This document shows, piece after piece, positions 25,311 to 33,158 of a stretch of 64,000 nucleotides of DNA. The stretch's first letter is position 1. The number at the start of each line of letters is the position of its first letter. The notes beneath the pieces were generated by a model, which ran no database searches, had not been told where the DNA came from, and saw only the letters and a program-made list of their open reading frames with translations. Source of the DNA: an uncultured Collinsella sp. (GTDB lineage Bacteria; Actinomycetota; Coriobacteriia; Coriobacteriales; Coriobacteriaceae); assembly GCA_934647195.1 (NCBI GenBank), contig CAKUFD010000001.1:1-64000 (forward strand), given 5' to 3'. The translations under genes were made by a program, and so were the position numbers.

Positions 25311-25450
25311 CTCAGCGCTCCTCTCGATGGGAAGCTATTACAACGGCCTCATTCTCCCGCGCCGTGTGGACATGCTTCTTTTCGAGAGACATCCTGGAAA
25401 GGCAGGCAACGCACTCGAGCAGTTTCGCTCAAGCCCTACGATCGACGCCT

Positions 25451-26785
25451 TTACTGAGAACGATCCCAAAAGTGAAGATCGTTCAGGCAGTCCACCCACT
25501 CCATGATTTCTTTTTTCGACTCGTCGGTATTGTCCCAGCCACTATGAACATTGGGAGATGCGCCCAATCTGAGGCAGCCCCGGTCGAACCGCGTCATGTT
25601 CTCTATCACCCGCTTGTCATAGACCTTCTTGATGCGGAAGTTGCAGAGCCTGTCCGACCTCATGTAAATCTGGATAAGCCTCTTCTGGCAACGCGGTTTC
25701 CCCATTACCACAAATGTCCAATAGCCGTCGCAGATATGCCACGTGCTACCGATGTACACCTTTGTGCCTGGAGAAAAATGTTTGGTTCCACTCCCTACGG
25801 TGCCGTCTTTTTTCACATGGGTAACGTCCTCGGAGACATTCGCAACAAGACACCAAATCCACTCGGGAAGATGAGGCGACTCTCTGGCGATTCGTTCGAG
25901 AGAAGAGTAGAAGTCCTCAATACTCTGACTTAGCGCCCTTTTGGCAACCTGTCCGTCGTCCGCGCCTATGATGAGCCAATCGCCGTCATACAACTCGGCA
26001 AAGTCGAGCTCGTAAAACGCACTCGTGCTGCGATGCCCCTCGATGAGCCACTGCGGCGGTTTAGGGGCGTTGGACGGTTGACCGGAATTGGGAAGCATCT
26101 CGAAAAGCCGCCCGTCAAAGAGCCAGCCGCGCCATTCATTGGTCACAGCGCCGTATCGCTTAAGTTCGACCCATTCCTGAACAATCAGATTGCCATAAAT
26201 GACATCGTCATCTTTGTTCAAGTGCTTATCTAGCAAACGGCCGAATTCCTCTTCGAGCATATCTTCAAATGTTGCCACGACGCGGTTGTTGGCATCGAGA
26301 TTCTTCATCACTTTCTTGCGCCCATTGCTATTGGCGACAGTCTTCCAGCCGCCCTGCGAGTCTGCCAAGGTCCTTCTGTAGTCTCCATCGCATTCGCAGT
26401 AGCCACTGCGCCGACTCATGCTTCGGGTCTCAGGCGTATCCCTATGAGTCTCTCCAAGAACATGATAGTTATCGAAGGTGAATCTATGCACTGACGCGTA
26501 GCGCCAGTCGTCCGTTATCATCCTGATGCCAAGCTTTTCAGCAGCCTTGTAGAGAGACTTGTACTGCAAGAGCGACAACCGAGGCCCGCGATACATAACG
26601 GGAGCCCCAAAGTTCCTTGGACGCCGATTGAAATGCAGGGTCTCCTCGTCCACCGCCTTTTCGGCATCAAAAAGGACCACGTCGAAAAGGGGCATGGAGC
26701 CCGCTACGGCATACTCCTCCGCAAAGTCTTCGATTACTTCCCAGCTGCCCGGCCGAGAAGGAAACATAATGATGAACCCGTCCAT
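25451..26785 (-). CDS. ATP-grasp domain protein (DUF4343/R2K-like) with a C-terminal extra domain
   Basis: 444 residues. The N-terminal part resembles the pre-ATP-grasp lobe (RPRNFGAPVMYRGPRLSLLQY). The ATP-grasp part has NLIVQEWVELKRYGAVTNEW (about 200-220) and ELDFAELYDGDWLIIGADDG (about 258-277), with acidic metal-binding residues. A region after about residue 310 (GTKHFSPGTKVYIGSTWH) is an additional beta-rich domain absent from the paralogue at 28841. ATP-grasp proteins of this clade are thought to ligate or modify peptides; the substrate is unknown. Start at 26785 after AAAAGGACG. Confidence 0.75.
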   Translation of the reverse strand: MDGFIIMFPSRPGSWEVIEDFAEEYAVAGSMPLFDVVLFDAEKAVDEETLHFNRRPRNFGAPVMYRGPRLSLLQYKSLYKAAEKLGIRMITDDWRYASVHRFTFDNYHVLGETHRDTPETRSMSRRSGYCECDGDYRRTLADSQGGWKTVANSNGRKKVMKNLDANNRVVATFEDMLEEEFGRLLDKHLNKDDDVIYGNLIVQEWVELKRYGAVTNEWRGWLFDGRLFEMLPNSGQPSNAPKPPQWLIEGHRSTSAFYELDFAELYDGDWLIIGADDGQVAKRALSQSIEDFYSSLERIARESPHLPEWIWCLVANVSEDVTHVKKDGTVGSGTKHFSPGTKVYIGSTWHICDGYWTFVVMGKPRCQKRLIQIYMRSDRLCNFRIKKVYDKRVIENMTRFDRGCLRLGASPNVHSGWDNTDESKKEIMEWVDCLNDLHFWDRSQ

Positions 26786-26885
26786 ATTTATCGTCCTTTT
26801 CTGGCTGGGGGCCGTTTTAAACGCTGAATTGAATTGCCGTGCCCACTGAAGCCCATCCTGCGCCCGTTGCCCGCCGCCTTGCTGA

Positions 26886-27524
26886 TTAGTAAGCCGGCTT
26901 TCTGAACACCAAGACATGGCTCAGCAGCTTTCTCGGCTCCACATCGAACTCCTCAGCCAGACCGCAAAGATTCTCGGGAATTCCGCCGAGCTCCTCAATC
27001 CGCTCCTCTTCAATGCGTTTAAGAATGCCGGGGTCCTTGATGAAAAGCGTATCGACTTCCCAGGGTGCAAAACCAAGCCTTCTGAACATCTTTTGACTAC
27101 CGATATTTTGGGGATCGTTTTTTGCGACAAACGACACCGGTCCCGTCACTTTCCGAAAGGCCTCCATGAATGCCAGCACCGCCTCTGGGCCGAAACCCCT
27201 CACCTGAAATCGCTCCAGCAAATTAATCGCAATCTCAGGATCTGGCCTTTTCAATCGCTCTACTGCGCAGTAGCCCATGAACTCGACGTTTTCCTTAGCG
27301 CATATAGAGCAATACAGGGAATCTTCCCCTTTCACGCCCTTCCAATAATCTGTCCGAAGCTCTTCATTACTACGGTATTCGTGCGCGAGCAACGGGCATG
27401 GGCCGCCGAATGCATCGATGTACCGCATCATGTCTTCATCTATCGGGCGTCTAAGCACGAGTCTTTCGGTGCGCGACAAAACGCCATCGGCATTAAAAAA
27501 CAATGAAGCTCTCAAGTCCTGCAT
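26886..27524 (-). CDS. GNAT-family N-acetyltransferase
   Basis: 212 residues. RTERLVLRRPIDEDMMRYIDAF is a RimJ/RimL-type start. The acetyl-CoA-binding region includes EIAINLLERFQVRGFGPEAV and NDPQNIGSQKMFRRLGF. The tail of about 45 residues is specific. GGGGGAGCA precedes the ATG. It lies just upstream of the ATP-grasp gene, with about 100 bp between. Substrate unknown; protein or small-molecule acetylation is possible. Confidence 0.82.
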   Translation of the reverse strand: MQDLRASLFFNADGVLSRTERLVLRRPIDEDMMRYIDAFGGPCPLLAHEYRSNEELRTDYWKGVKGEDSLYCSICAKENVEFMGYCAVERLKRPDPEIAINLLERFQVRGFGPEAVLAFMEAFRKVTGPVSFVAKNDPQNIGSQKMFRRLGFAPWEVDTLFIKDPGILKRIEEERIEELGGIPENLCGLAEEFDVEPRKLLSHVLVFRKPAY

Positions 27525-27744
27525 TGCTCCCCCGCAGCCCCATTACGCACGAGCCTTTTGTGACTTGGTGCAGGCTTCGAGACCCACTCTCAAAAGGCTC
27601 AGTTTTCAACCTATTCCTGCTTTGATATTACTTTTACGTGCGGACATGCCCGCAACGTAACTAGCCGGTTGCGATGCCCTCCGGAGCTCCAGCATCTATA
27701 CTCGGACACGACGACTGCCACCAAGCCACCCGGAGGCGAACGCA

Positions 27745-28542
27745 ATGAACGAGCCCACAATCATGCCGATATCCCCACACATGAACGAGCGCATCGCGGC
27801 CGAGCTCGAAAACATCGAGGCGGCCAAGAGCGTCCGCATCCTTTATGCATGCGAATCGGGAAGCCGTGCTTGGGGATTTGCCTCCGAAGATAGCGACTAC
27901 GACGTCCGATTCATCTATGTGCACGAGCCCGAGTGGTACCTTCGCCTTGGGCAGACGCGCGACGTTATTGAATGGGCACTCGACGAGGTGCTCGACATCA
28001 ACGGCTGGGACCTAAACAAGGCGCTACGTCTCATGCGCGCGTCAAACCCCACCGTCTTCGAATGGCTCAACTCCCCTATCGTCTACCGCGAAGATGACGC
28101 ATTCCGCACAGCGAGAGGACTCTCGGGCTTGTCGTTCGCACCGCGACCCACTATCTACCATTACCTCAACATGGCCCGCAAGAACCGCGCGGATCATCTT
28201 ATGGCCGAGCGCGTGCGCTTGAAGAAGTATTTCTACGTCATGCGATCTCTGCTGGCAGCACGATGGGTCGCTGGGCAGCGCACGGCACCTCCCATCCCCT
28301 TTGCAGAACTCGTCGAGGCCCAGCTCGAGCCCTCCATGAAACCTCTCTTCGCAGAACTCGTGCAAAGAAAAATCAGCATCCCCGAAAGCGATCTTATGCC
28401 GCACGTCCCCGAACTCGACGCTTGGATCGAGTGCACATATCAGGAGGTCGAGGCGGCAATTCCCGATATTCCGTCTTTTGACAAGCCTGGTTGGGACGCC
28501 TATGACCGCGCCTTTCTCGATATTTTGGGCGCATGCGACTAG
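27745..28542 (+). CDS. Nucleotidyltransferase (PF10127/RlaP-like)
   Basis: 265 residues. The nucleotidyltransferase active site is GSRAWGFASEDSDYDVRFIYV, with two Asp as metal ligands. HEPEWYLRL, DLNKALRLMRASNPTVFEWL and YHYLNMARKNR are typical of the family once linked to RNA-repair operons. Neither an RNA ligase nor other repair genes are adjacent. GGAGGCGAACGCA precedes the ATG. It diverges from the GNAT gene. Confidence 0.85.
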   Translation: MNEPTIMPISPHMNERIAAELENIEAAKSVRILYACESGSRAWGFASEDSDYDVRFIYVHEPEWYLRLGQTRDVIEWALDEVLDINGWDLNKALRLMRASNPTVFEWLNSPIVYREDDAFRTARGLSGLSFAPRPTIYHYLNMARKNRADHLMAERVRLKKYFYVMRSLLAARWVAGQRTAPPIPFAELVEAQLEPSMKPLFAELVQRKISIPESDLMPHVPELDAWIECTYQEVEAAIPDIPSFDKPGWDAYDRAFLDILGACD

Positions 28543-28634
28543 ACCAAACGGGCTGAATCTGGGCCCGCGGCTTCCTGGCGAACCTATCGTTGCAATCGGT
28601 AGCCTCGGCAGCCTGTCGTGCAGCTCGTCGTTGT

Positions 28635-28697
28635 CCCTAGTTCCATAGTAAAGTTCCCTAGTTCCCTAGTAGAGTTCCCCAGTTCCGCAGTTCTTTC
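28635..28697. repeat. Three 21-bp tandem repeat units
   Basis: Units begin CCCTAGTTCCATAGTAAAGT, CCCTAGTTCCCTAGTAGAGT and CCCCAGTTCCGCAGTTC at a 21-bp period. The first two differ at only two positions, the third is decayed. It lies in the 300-bp gap between the nucleotidyltransferase and the second ATP-grasp gene. Confidence 0.7.
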
Positions 28698-28752
28698 GTG
28701 AGGCAAATCGAAAGGCTGCGCCCTACCGAAGCCAGAATGAACAACACGAATG

Positions 28753-28785
28753 CGGCGGCGTTGCTGTTGCGTCGCAACGCCGCCG
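28753..28785. terminator. Hairpin between convergent genes, possible terminator
   Basis: An 11-bp GC-rich stem CGGCGGCGTTG/CAACGCCGCCG between two genes that end toward each other. No clear T-run on either side, so it may be a weak or Rho-assisted stop. Confidence 0.45.
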
Positions 28786-28840
28786 TCTCAGGCAAACATG
28801 CCGAAGTACACTGCCAGACCCGAAGACCGAGCATGCAAAT

Positions 28841-29752
28841 CTAAGCGACCCCTGGACATATGCAGTCTCCGTCCGCAGCCCGCCTTTCGAGGGCATCCGC
28901 CAACACTTGATAGTAGATAACCGGGTCCTGCGCCGCGGCGAGACCCGATACCTGTCCGTCACCGGTCTCCACCACAATCCAGTTCCCGTCTGCGCATTCC
29001 GCAAAGTCCACGGTGTAGTAGGGGCTCCCAAGATTTGAGCACGCCAATACAAGCTCGTCGGGCGGCCTCACAACGTTGTCCGGCTGATTTGAGTTCCTGC
29101 ACACGCTGAGAAGATTTCCGTTGAGATAAAAGGCTCTCCATTCATTTGTCGTACCACCGCAGCGGGCCAGATCGACATACTCTTTGCAGACAATACCGGC
29201 TGTGAAAAGATCTCCGCGGAGCCTGGCGAACTCTTTGACAATCTCATCCATGCGTTCTTGGCTCACGGGAGTGCGGAAACTAACGGGAAACCTCGTTCCT
29301 TTGACCGACTTCACATAGTCCTTGACCATAAACTCCGTGAACGCGCGGTTGATTATTCCGGCGTCGACCCTGTGACCCGGAAAAGCGACGAGCCGGGGAG
29401 CATGAGCCTTCAAGACATCGTTCCGCATGTAAGCGAGCGGGAACATATGAAACTCCTCATATGTTCCCGGCGACGTCAGAGGGTGGAAACCCCTCTCCCT
29501 CAAGACAGCAAAGAAAGCCTCATACCGTTCTGGCTTCATCATCCAGCCGCGGTACACCAACGGCAGCGCGTCGTTGAGAAAAGGACGATTGAGCGCAAGT
29601 TCCCCGCGCTCCTCGAGCAGCTCGAGATCGAATAGCCCTACGTCAAATCGTTTCTCAGCGCATGCGGACTCGTATTCGATGCGCATCGACCCGTCCGGGG
29701 CAGCCTTTTCAAAATAGTCCGCCGGAAAGAGCACGTTAGCGACCTTTGGCAT
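28841..29752 (-). CDS. ATP-grasp domain protein (DUF4343/R2K-like), short paralogue
   Basis: 303 residues, paralogous to the protein at 25451-26785 but without its C-terminal domain. Matching parts are ALPLVYRGWMMKPERYEAFF, CKEYVDLARCGGTTNEWRAF and YYTVDFAECADGNWIVVETG. The Asn/Glu/Asp residues expected for metal-ATP binding are kept. AAGGGGATTGCT precedes the ATG at 29752. The two paralogues share only moderate identity, so the duplication is old or they were acquired separately. Probable amide-bond-forming ligase with unknown substrate. Confidence 0.75.
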   Translation of the reverse strand: MPKVANVLFPADYFEKAAPDGSMRIEYESACAEKRFDVGLFDLELLEERGELALNRPFLNDALPLVYRGWMMKPERYEAFFAVLRERGFHPLTSPGTYEEFHMFPLAYMRNDVLKAHAPRLVAFPGHRVDAGIINRAFTEFMVKDYVKSVKGTRFPVSFRTPVSQERMDEIVKEFARLRGDLFTAGIVCKEYVDLARCGGTTNEWRAFYLNGNLLSVCRNSNQPDNVVRPPDELVLACSNLGSPYYTVDFAECADGNWIVVETGDGQVSGLAAAQDPVIYYQVLADALERRAADGDCICPGVA

Positions 29753-29929
29753 AGCAATCCCCTTCACCAATTTCAGCCTCGCCATTCGGGAGCATCTACC
29801 GACGGCAGAGCGACACTTGCCATAATCTGCTTCCATCTTTAGGACCAGAAGTATTGTCCCACGCCGCGCGGACATGCCTTTGCCCAGGAAAGGATGGATG
29901 CAGAGGCCTCCAGGGCAACGCGTTATGGC

Positions 29930-29968
29930 TATTCCTCAAAATTAAATTTTTTCCAATTTTGAGGAATA
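29930..29968. repeat. AT-rich perfect inverted repeat upstream of the short ATP-grasp gene
   Basis: Arms TATTCCTCAAAATT and AATTTTGAGGAATA (14 bp) around an 11-nt loop, about 180 bp upstream of the gene. The remaining 29753-30013 stretch shows no gene. It could be an operator or a hairpin terminating reverse transcripts from the island side. Confidence 0.55.
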
Positions 29969-30013
29969 GGTTTTGGCGAGCCTCTTCCCTGACCGCGAAA
30001 TCATGCCGATCGG

Positions 30014-30104
30014 CAGCAAAAAGCCCGGAAGCCGTTAAGCTTCCGGGCTATAAAGTTCTTGGTCGCGGGGGCAGGATTTGAACCTACGACCTCCGGGTTA
30101 TGAG
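30014..30104 (-). repeat. Distal att-like repeat: 3' half of tRNA-fMet plus terminator
   Basis: This block matches 32030-32120 at 88 of 91 positions. It contains the terminator hairpin and the tRNA-fMet 3' portion from CCA to the anticodon loop (30060-30104 identical), then stops abruptly. The copy lacks the tRNA 5' half, so it is not a gene. This is the usual picture of an element integrated into the anticodon-loop region of a tRNA gene. Confidence 0.85.
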
Positions 30105-30237
30105 GACTATTTGGGCGCTATTCAAGCGTTGCTCATTCCCTCAAAAGCACCTGTTATGCGCATTTTGCAACCAGCATTTGTCAAATAGTTCAGCTCCCGT
30201 TCGGCTCCGAAGGATGATTCGGCTCCAATTCGGCTCC

Positions 30238-30260
30238 GCTTGTACATTAAGCGTACAAGC
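30238..30260. repeat. Small inverted repeat inside the island
   Basis: GCTTGTAC and GTACAAGC, 7 bp apart, 8-bp perfect arms. Just to the left, TTCGGCTCC occurs three times within about 40 bp. No gene spans this stretch (30105-30391) convincingly. Confidence 0.5.
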
Positions 30261-30311
30261 ACGTTGTTGCCATCTTGCTTCGCATTTATGTGGCGGTACG
30301 AGGATGCGGAG

Positions 30312-30366
30312 AAAGGTGCGACATTACTGCGACAAAGGTGCGACATTACTGCGACAAAGGTGCGAC
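30312..30366. repeat. 22-bp tandem repeat, 2.5 units
   Basis: AAAGGTGCGACATTACTGCG-type units start at 30312, 30334 and 30356. The first two are identical over 22 bp and the third is cut after 11 bp. They lie just beyond the stop of the island gene. Confidence 0.75.
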
Positions 30367-30391
30367 AAAGGCGTTGATTCGTGAGTAGAGC

Positions 30392-31834
30392 TTACTTCAT
30401 CGTGTAGAACTGCTTAGGGTCGTTGGGCGAAGATCCATGCCATTCGAGCAGTTCATCGTCCTTCGTCAGTTTACTAAGAACGCGGCTGGCGGTTCGCCGG
30501 TCTCTTTCGATATGGGCGGCGAGCTCCCTCGCGGTCACTTTTCCATTTGCGAATGCAAGCCTTACCGCTGCAAGTTCATACTCGCTGAGGGAGGAAATAA
30601 CCTCTGGCGACGCCTGATCTTCAAGGGCCTCGCTCCTCCTGATTGTTCTTGCCACGATATTATTCTCAAGGGTCAACTGCACTTTTACCTTGCCTGGCTC
30701 AGAATAGACTGGATCGTTGAGAAGCGAATTCTGCATCTCGGTATAAATGCGCTGCACTCCCTCATTTAATTCCCGAACCCAACCGAACTCGGATAATGTG
30801 CGGGCGATTCGAGGATTGCGTGAGTAGCGGGTAGTTCTCATGTTGTCGATTGTCACAATGTTGGGCAAGGCACCCGGACTGACTATCTCCAATCGGTCAT
30901 CAAACATCGACACCCGAACATAGTCTCCCCTAAATGCGTAGTCACGATGGGTCACTGCGTTGACGAGCCCTTCGAACCAGGCAAACTCTGGATACTCGGG
31001 GACTGTCTGGAACTTACCATCGGGGCCTAAAAACTGGAACTCCCTGAGCATGCTCGAAATGAGTGTGTACGCATCCTGAATAACCTTGGGTAGTGGGCCG
31101 TGGAAGCTGCGCTCCTTAGTTATGTTGAGGCGCTCGCCTGTTTTCATCTTCACGCCGTCATAGCGAAGGACGCGAACTCGTGCTTGCGGCAGCATAACGG
31201 ACGGGTCCTGTGCGAAAAGTAGGGCACCTGCCACGGTTAGCTTTCCGTTGCGCATGAAGCGGCGGCTCCTTAGAACCTGCTCGTCCGAGGCATTGGTTCC
31301 AAGGATTTCCTTGTATCGATCTAGTACGTCGTGATCGATATCCTCTATGGAAGAGTCTTCGGCAAGCTCGTCTTCGAAGACTCTCTGCCCCTTGTCGTAC
31401 TCCAGAGCAAGAATTTGCTCACGGCTGAGCCTCACGCTTTTGTCGTTCTGGCGTAAAAACACCTCGCCATCGCTGATGCGGGCGACAGAATGGCTGGTCG
31501 AGGCTTCGATATCCAAAACGAGGATCAAATCGTCCTCGCCAGATGAATTAACTGCAGGGATGCGTTCCTTACGGACGATTGGGCTTGGTGTGCATGTTGT
31601 AAGCGCAGCGCGTTCAAAATTTTCGATATCGCGCGCGCCGTCGCGTTTGAAGCCTGTAACCTCACCGTTATCCTCGATTCCGATTACCAGCTTGCCGCCG
31701 GCGGCATTGGCAAACGCGCTGATGTGCTTTGCGATCTCTTTGTCGTCCTTTCGGGCGCTTTTGCGATCGAAATATTGGTTCTCCTTAAGAACAGAGAGCA
31801 GGTTCACGTCGTTTGTTGCTATGGGTTGCTGCAT
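30392..31834 (-). CDS. AlbA_2 (Schlafen-like) and HATPase domain protein
   Basis: 480 residues. The N-terminal AlbA_2/Schlafen domain has ENQYFDRKSARKDDKEIAKH and FANAAGGKLVIGIEDNGEV (about 15-60). A RecG-like HATPase_c_4 region follows with WFEGLVNAVTHRDYAFRGDY (ATP-site Asn) and DRLEIVSPGALP. The C-terminus is a winged helix ARELAAHIERDRRTASRVL. Such proteins are called transcriptional regulators or RecG-like, and relatives are frequent in defence and mobile islands. The ATG at 31834 has GAGGAGACGACC. Only gene between the tRNA-fMet direct repeats. Confidence 0.88.
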   Translation of the reverse strand: MQQPIATNDVNLLSVLKENQYFDRKSARKDDKEIAKHISAFANAAGGKLVIGIEDNGEVTGFKRDGARDIENFERAALTTCTPSPIVRKERIPAVNSSGEDDLILVLDIEASTSHSVARISDGEVFLRQNDKSVRLSREQILALEYDKGQRVFEDELAEDSSIEDIDHDVLDRYKEILGTNASDEQVLRSRRFMRNGKLTVAGALLFAQDPSVMLPQARVRVLRYDGVKMKTGERLNITKERSFHGPLPKVIQDAYTLISSMLREFQFLGPDGKFQTVPEYPEFAWFEGLVNAVTHRDYAFRGDYVRVSMFDDRLEIVSPGALPNIVTIDNMRTTRYSRNPRIARTLSEFGWVRELNEGVQRIYTEMQNSLLNDPVYSEPGKVKVQLTLENNIVARTIRRSEALEDQASPEVISSLSEYELAAVRLAFANGKVTARELAAHIERDRRTASRVLSKLTKDDELLEWHGSSPNDPKQFYTMK

Positions 31835-32029
31835 GGTCGTCTCCTCACAAAGCACTTCCTTGCAGTGTAAACCAATGGTGCCCTGCATTCAGAATGAACT
31901 CCGAGCTTAAAGCCCCGTTTCTCCAGTGCAATGAGCTTGTGTAGCAGGCTATTTATGTTGACTGTGCCCTTGATGAACAGCTAAAGCTATTTCCCGATTC
32001 AAAACTGCAGTTATGGACAAGGTTCCGCG

Positions 32030-32120
32030 CAGCAAAAAGCCCGGAAGCCGTTAGACTTCCGGGCTATAAAATTCTTGGTCGCGGGGGCAGGATTTGAACC
32101 TACGACCTCCGGGTTATGAG
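32030..32120 (-). repeat. Proximal att-like repeat overlapping tRNA-fMet
   Basis: The intact-gene copy of the 91-bp direct repeat. It covers the tRNA 3' half and the terminator. The pair brackets 30105-32029. Confidence 0.85.
32033..32065 (-). terminator. Terminator of tRNA-fMet
   Basis: Stem AGCCCGGAAG/CTTCCGGGCT with an 8-nt loop and TTTTTGCTG after it on the reverse strand. The same hairpin is copied at 30022-30049. Confidence 0.8.
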
Positions 32121-32152
32121 CCCGGCGAGCTACCAGACTGCTCCACCCCGCA
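32076..32152 (-). tRNA. Initiator tRNA-Met (fMet, anticodon CAT)
   Basis: A 77-nt reverse-strand tRNA with acceptor TGCGGGG/CCCCGCG, D-arm GGAGCAGTCTGGTAGCTC, anticodon loop CTCATAA on a CCGGG/CCCGG stem, T-arm GTAGGTTCAAATCC and CCA. The three G:C pairs next to the anticodon loop and the non-Watson-Crick pair at 1-72 (U:G) are initiator features. Confidence 0.93.
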
Positions 32153-32183
32153 ATGTCTGGACGCACCTCGTGCGCAAGAAAGT

Positions 32184-32212
32184 ATATTACGGCGCGCACT
32201 CGGCCTAATCAA
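32184..32212 (-). promoter_or_regulatory. Promoter of tRNA-fMet
   Basis: Reverse strand TTGATT-17 bp-TAATAT, ending about 32 bases before the tRNA 5' end. Good agreement with the vegetative consensus. Confidence 0.75.
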
Positions 32213-32370
32213 GAAGAAACTTGAATCGCTTGTACATCTCCACAATTCAAGGCTTTTTATCCACAATTGACGTGAACTCAGCGCCCCATCTAGCCGCATG
32301 ACGGCGAGCTCGAAGTATACAATTGACGCGAAACATTTGCATCGCACATGCGGCATACGAAGGGAAACTC

Positions 32371-33144
32371 ATGCTTTTAGCTGTGGATATGGGAAACACG
32401 CAAACCGCCCTCGGCCTGTTTGACGGCGATGACCTTGTCCACTCCTGGCGCATGCCCACCGATCGCACCTTCACGGCAGACGAAGTCCACATGCGCCTTG
32501 AGGGGTACTTCCGCATGTCCGGCCTAGACCTTAGCCAGGTCAAAGCCATCGCTTTTGCGGGCGTGGTGCCCGAGCTCTCGCGCGAGTGGCACGCGGTTGC
32601 CACGCGCCTTACGGCAACGGCCGTGGTCGTGGGCACGCAAACAGCGCAGGCAACCAAGCTGCGCGTAGCCAACCCCGCCGAGGTCGGCGCCGATCGCATT
32701 GCCAACGCCGTTGCTGCCGAGACCTTCTACGGCGCGCCCGCCATCGTGGTCGACTTTGGCACCGCCACCAATATCGATGTCATCGACAGCGAGGGCTATT
32801 ATATCGGTGGCTCCATCGCTCCTGGCATCCGCATCTCCATGGACGCCCTAACCGCACGCGCGTCAAAACTAGCAAGCGTCACGCTCGAATCCCCCGCTCA
32901 CGCCATTGGGTGCAACACCGTCGAGTGCGTGCAAAGTGGCGCTGTGATCGGTGCTGCTGCCATGGCAGAAGGACTTGTGGCCCGCATTAAAAACGAGCTC
33001 GGCGCGCCCGAGGCCCGCGTTATCGCCACGGGCGGCCTCAGCAGCGTGGTGGCGCAATCGACCGACGTCTTTGACGTCATCGACAACCAGCTCACCCTGC
33101 GCGGCATCCGCGAAATCTACCGCCGCATGACGGAGCGCGATTAA
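32371..33144 (+). CDS. coaX: Type III pantothenate kinase
   Basis: 257 residues. CoaX phosphorylates pantothenate, the first step to coenzyme A. Visible are MLLAVDMGNTQTALGLFDG, GVVPELSREW, NPAEVGADRIANAVAA, VDFGTATNIDVID and GGSIAPGIRIS. GAAGGGAAACTC precedes the ATG at 32371, fixed by the family N-terminus. Full length; single gene with no obvious operon partner. Confidence 0.95.
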   Translation: MLLAVDMGNTQTALGLFDGDDLVHSWRMPTDRTFTADEVHMRLEGYFRMSGLDLSQVKAIAFAGVVPELSREWHAVATRLTATAVVVGTQTAQATKLRVANPAEVGADRIANAVAAETFYGAPAIVVDFGTATNIDVIDSEGYYIGGSIAPGIRISMDALTARASKLASVTLESPAHAIGCNTVECVQSGAVIGAAAMAEGLVARIKNELGAPEARVIATGGLSSVVAQSTDVFDVIDNQLTLRGIREIYRRMTERD

Positions 33145-33158
33145 AAAGCTCCGCTCAT

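Noticed and set aside
28635..28697. CRISPR array
   Set aside because: The 21-bp units are directly abutting without unique spacers, and no cas genes are present.
32011..32199. 62-codon reverse frame over tRNA-fMet
   Set aside because: It translates the tRNA itself (NPEVVGSNPAPATK), a familiar artefact.
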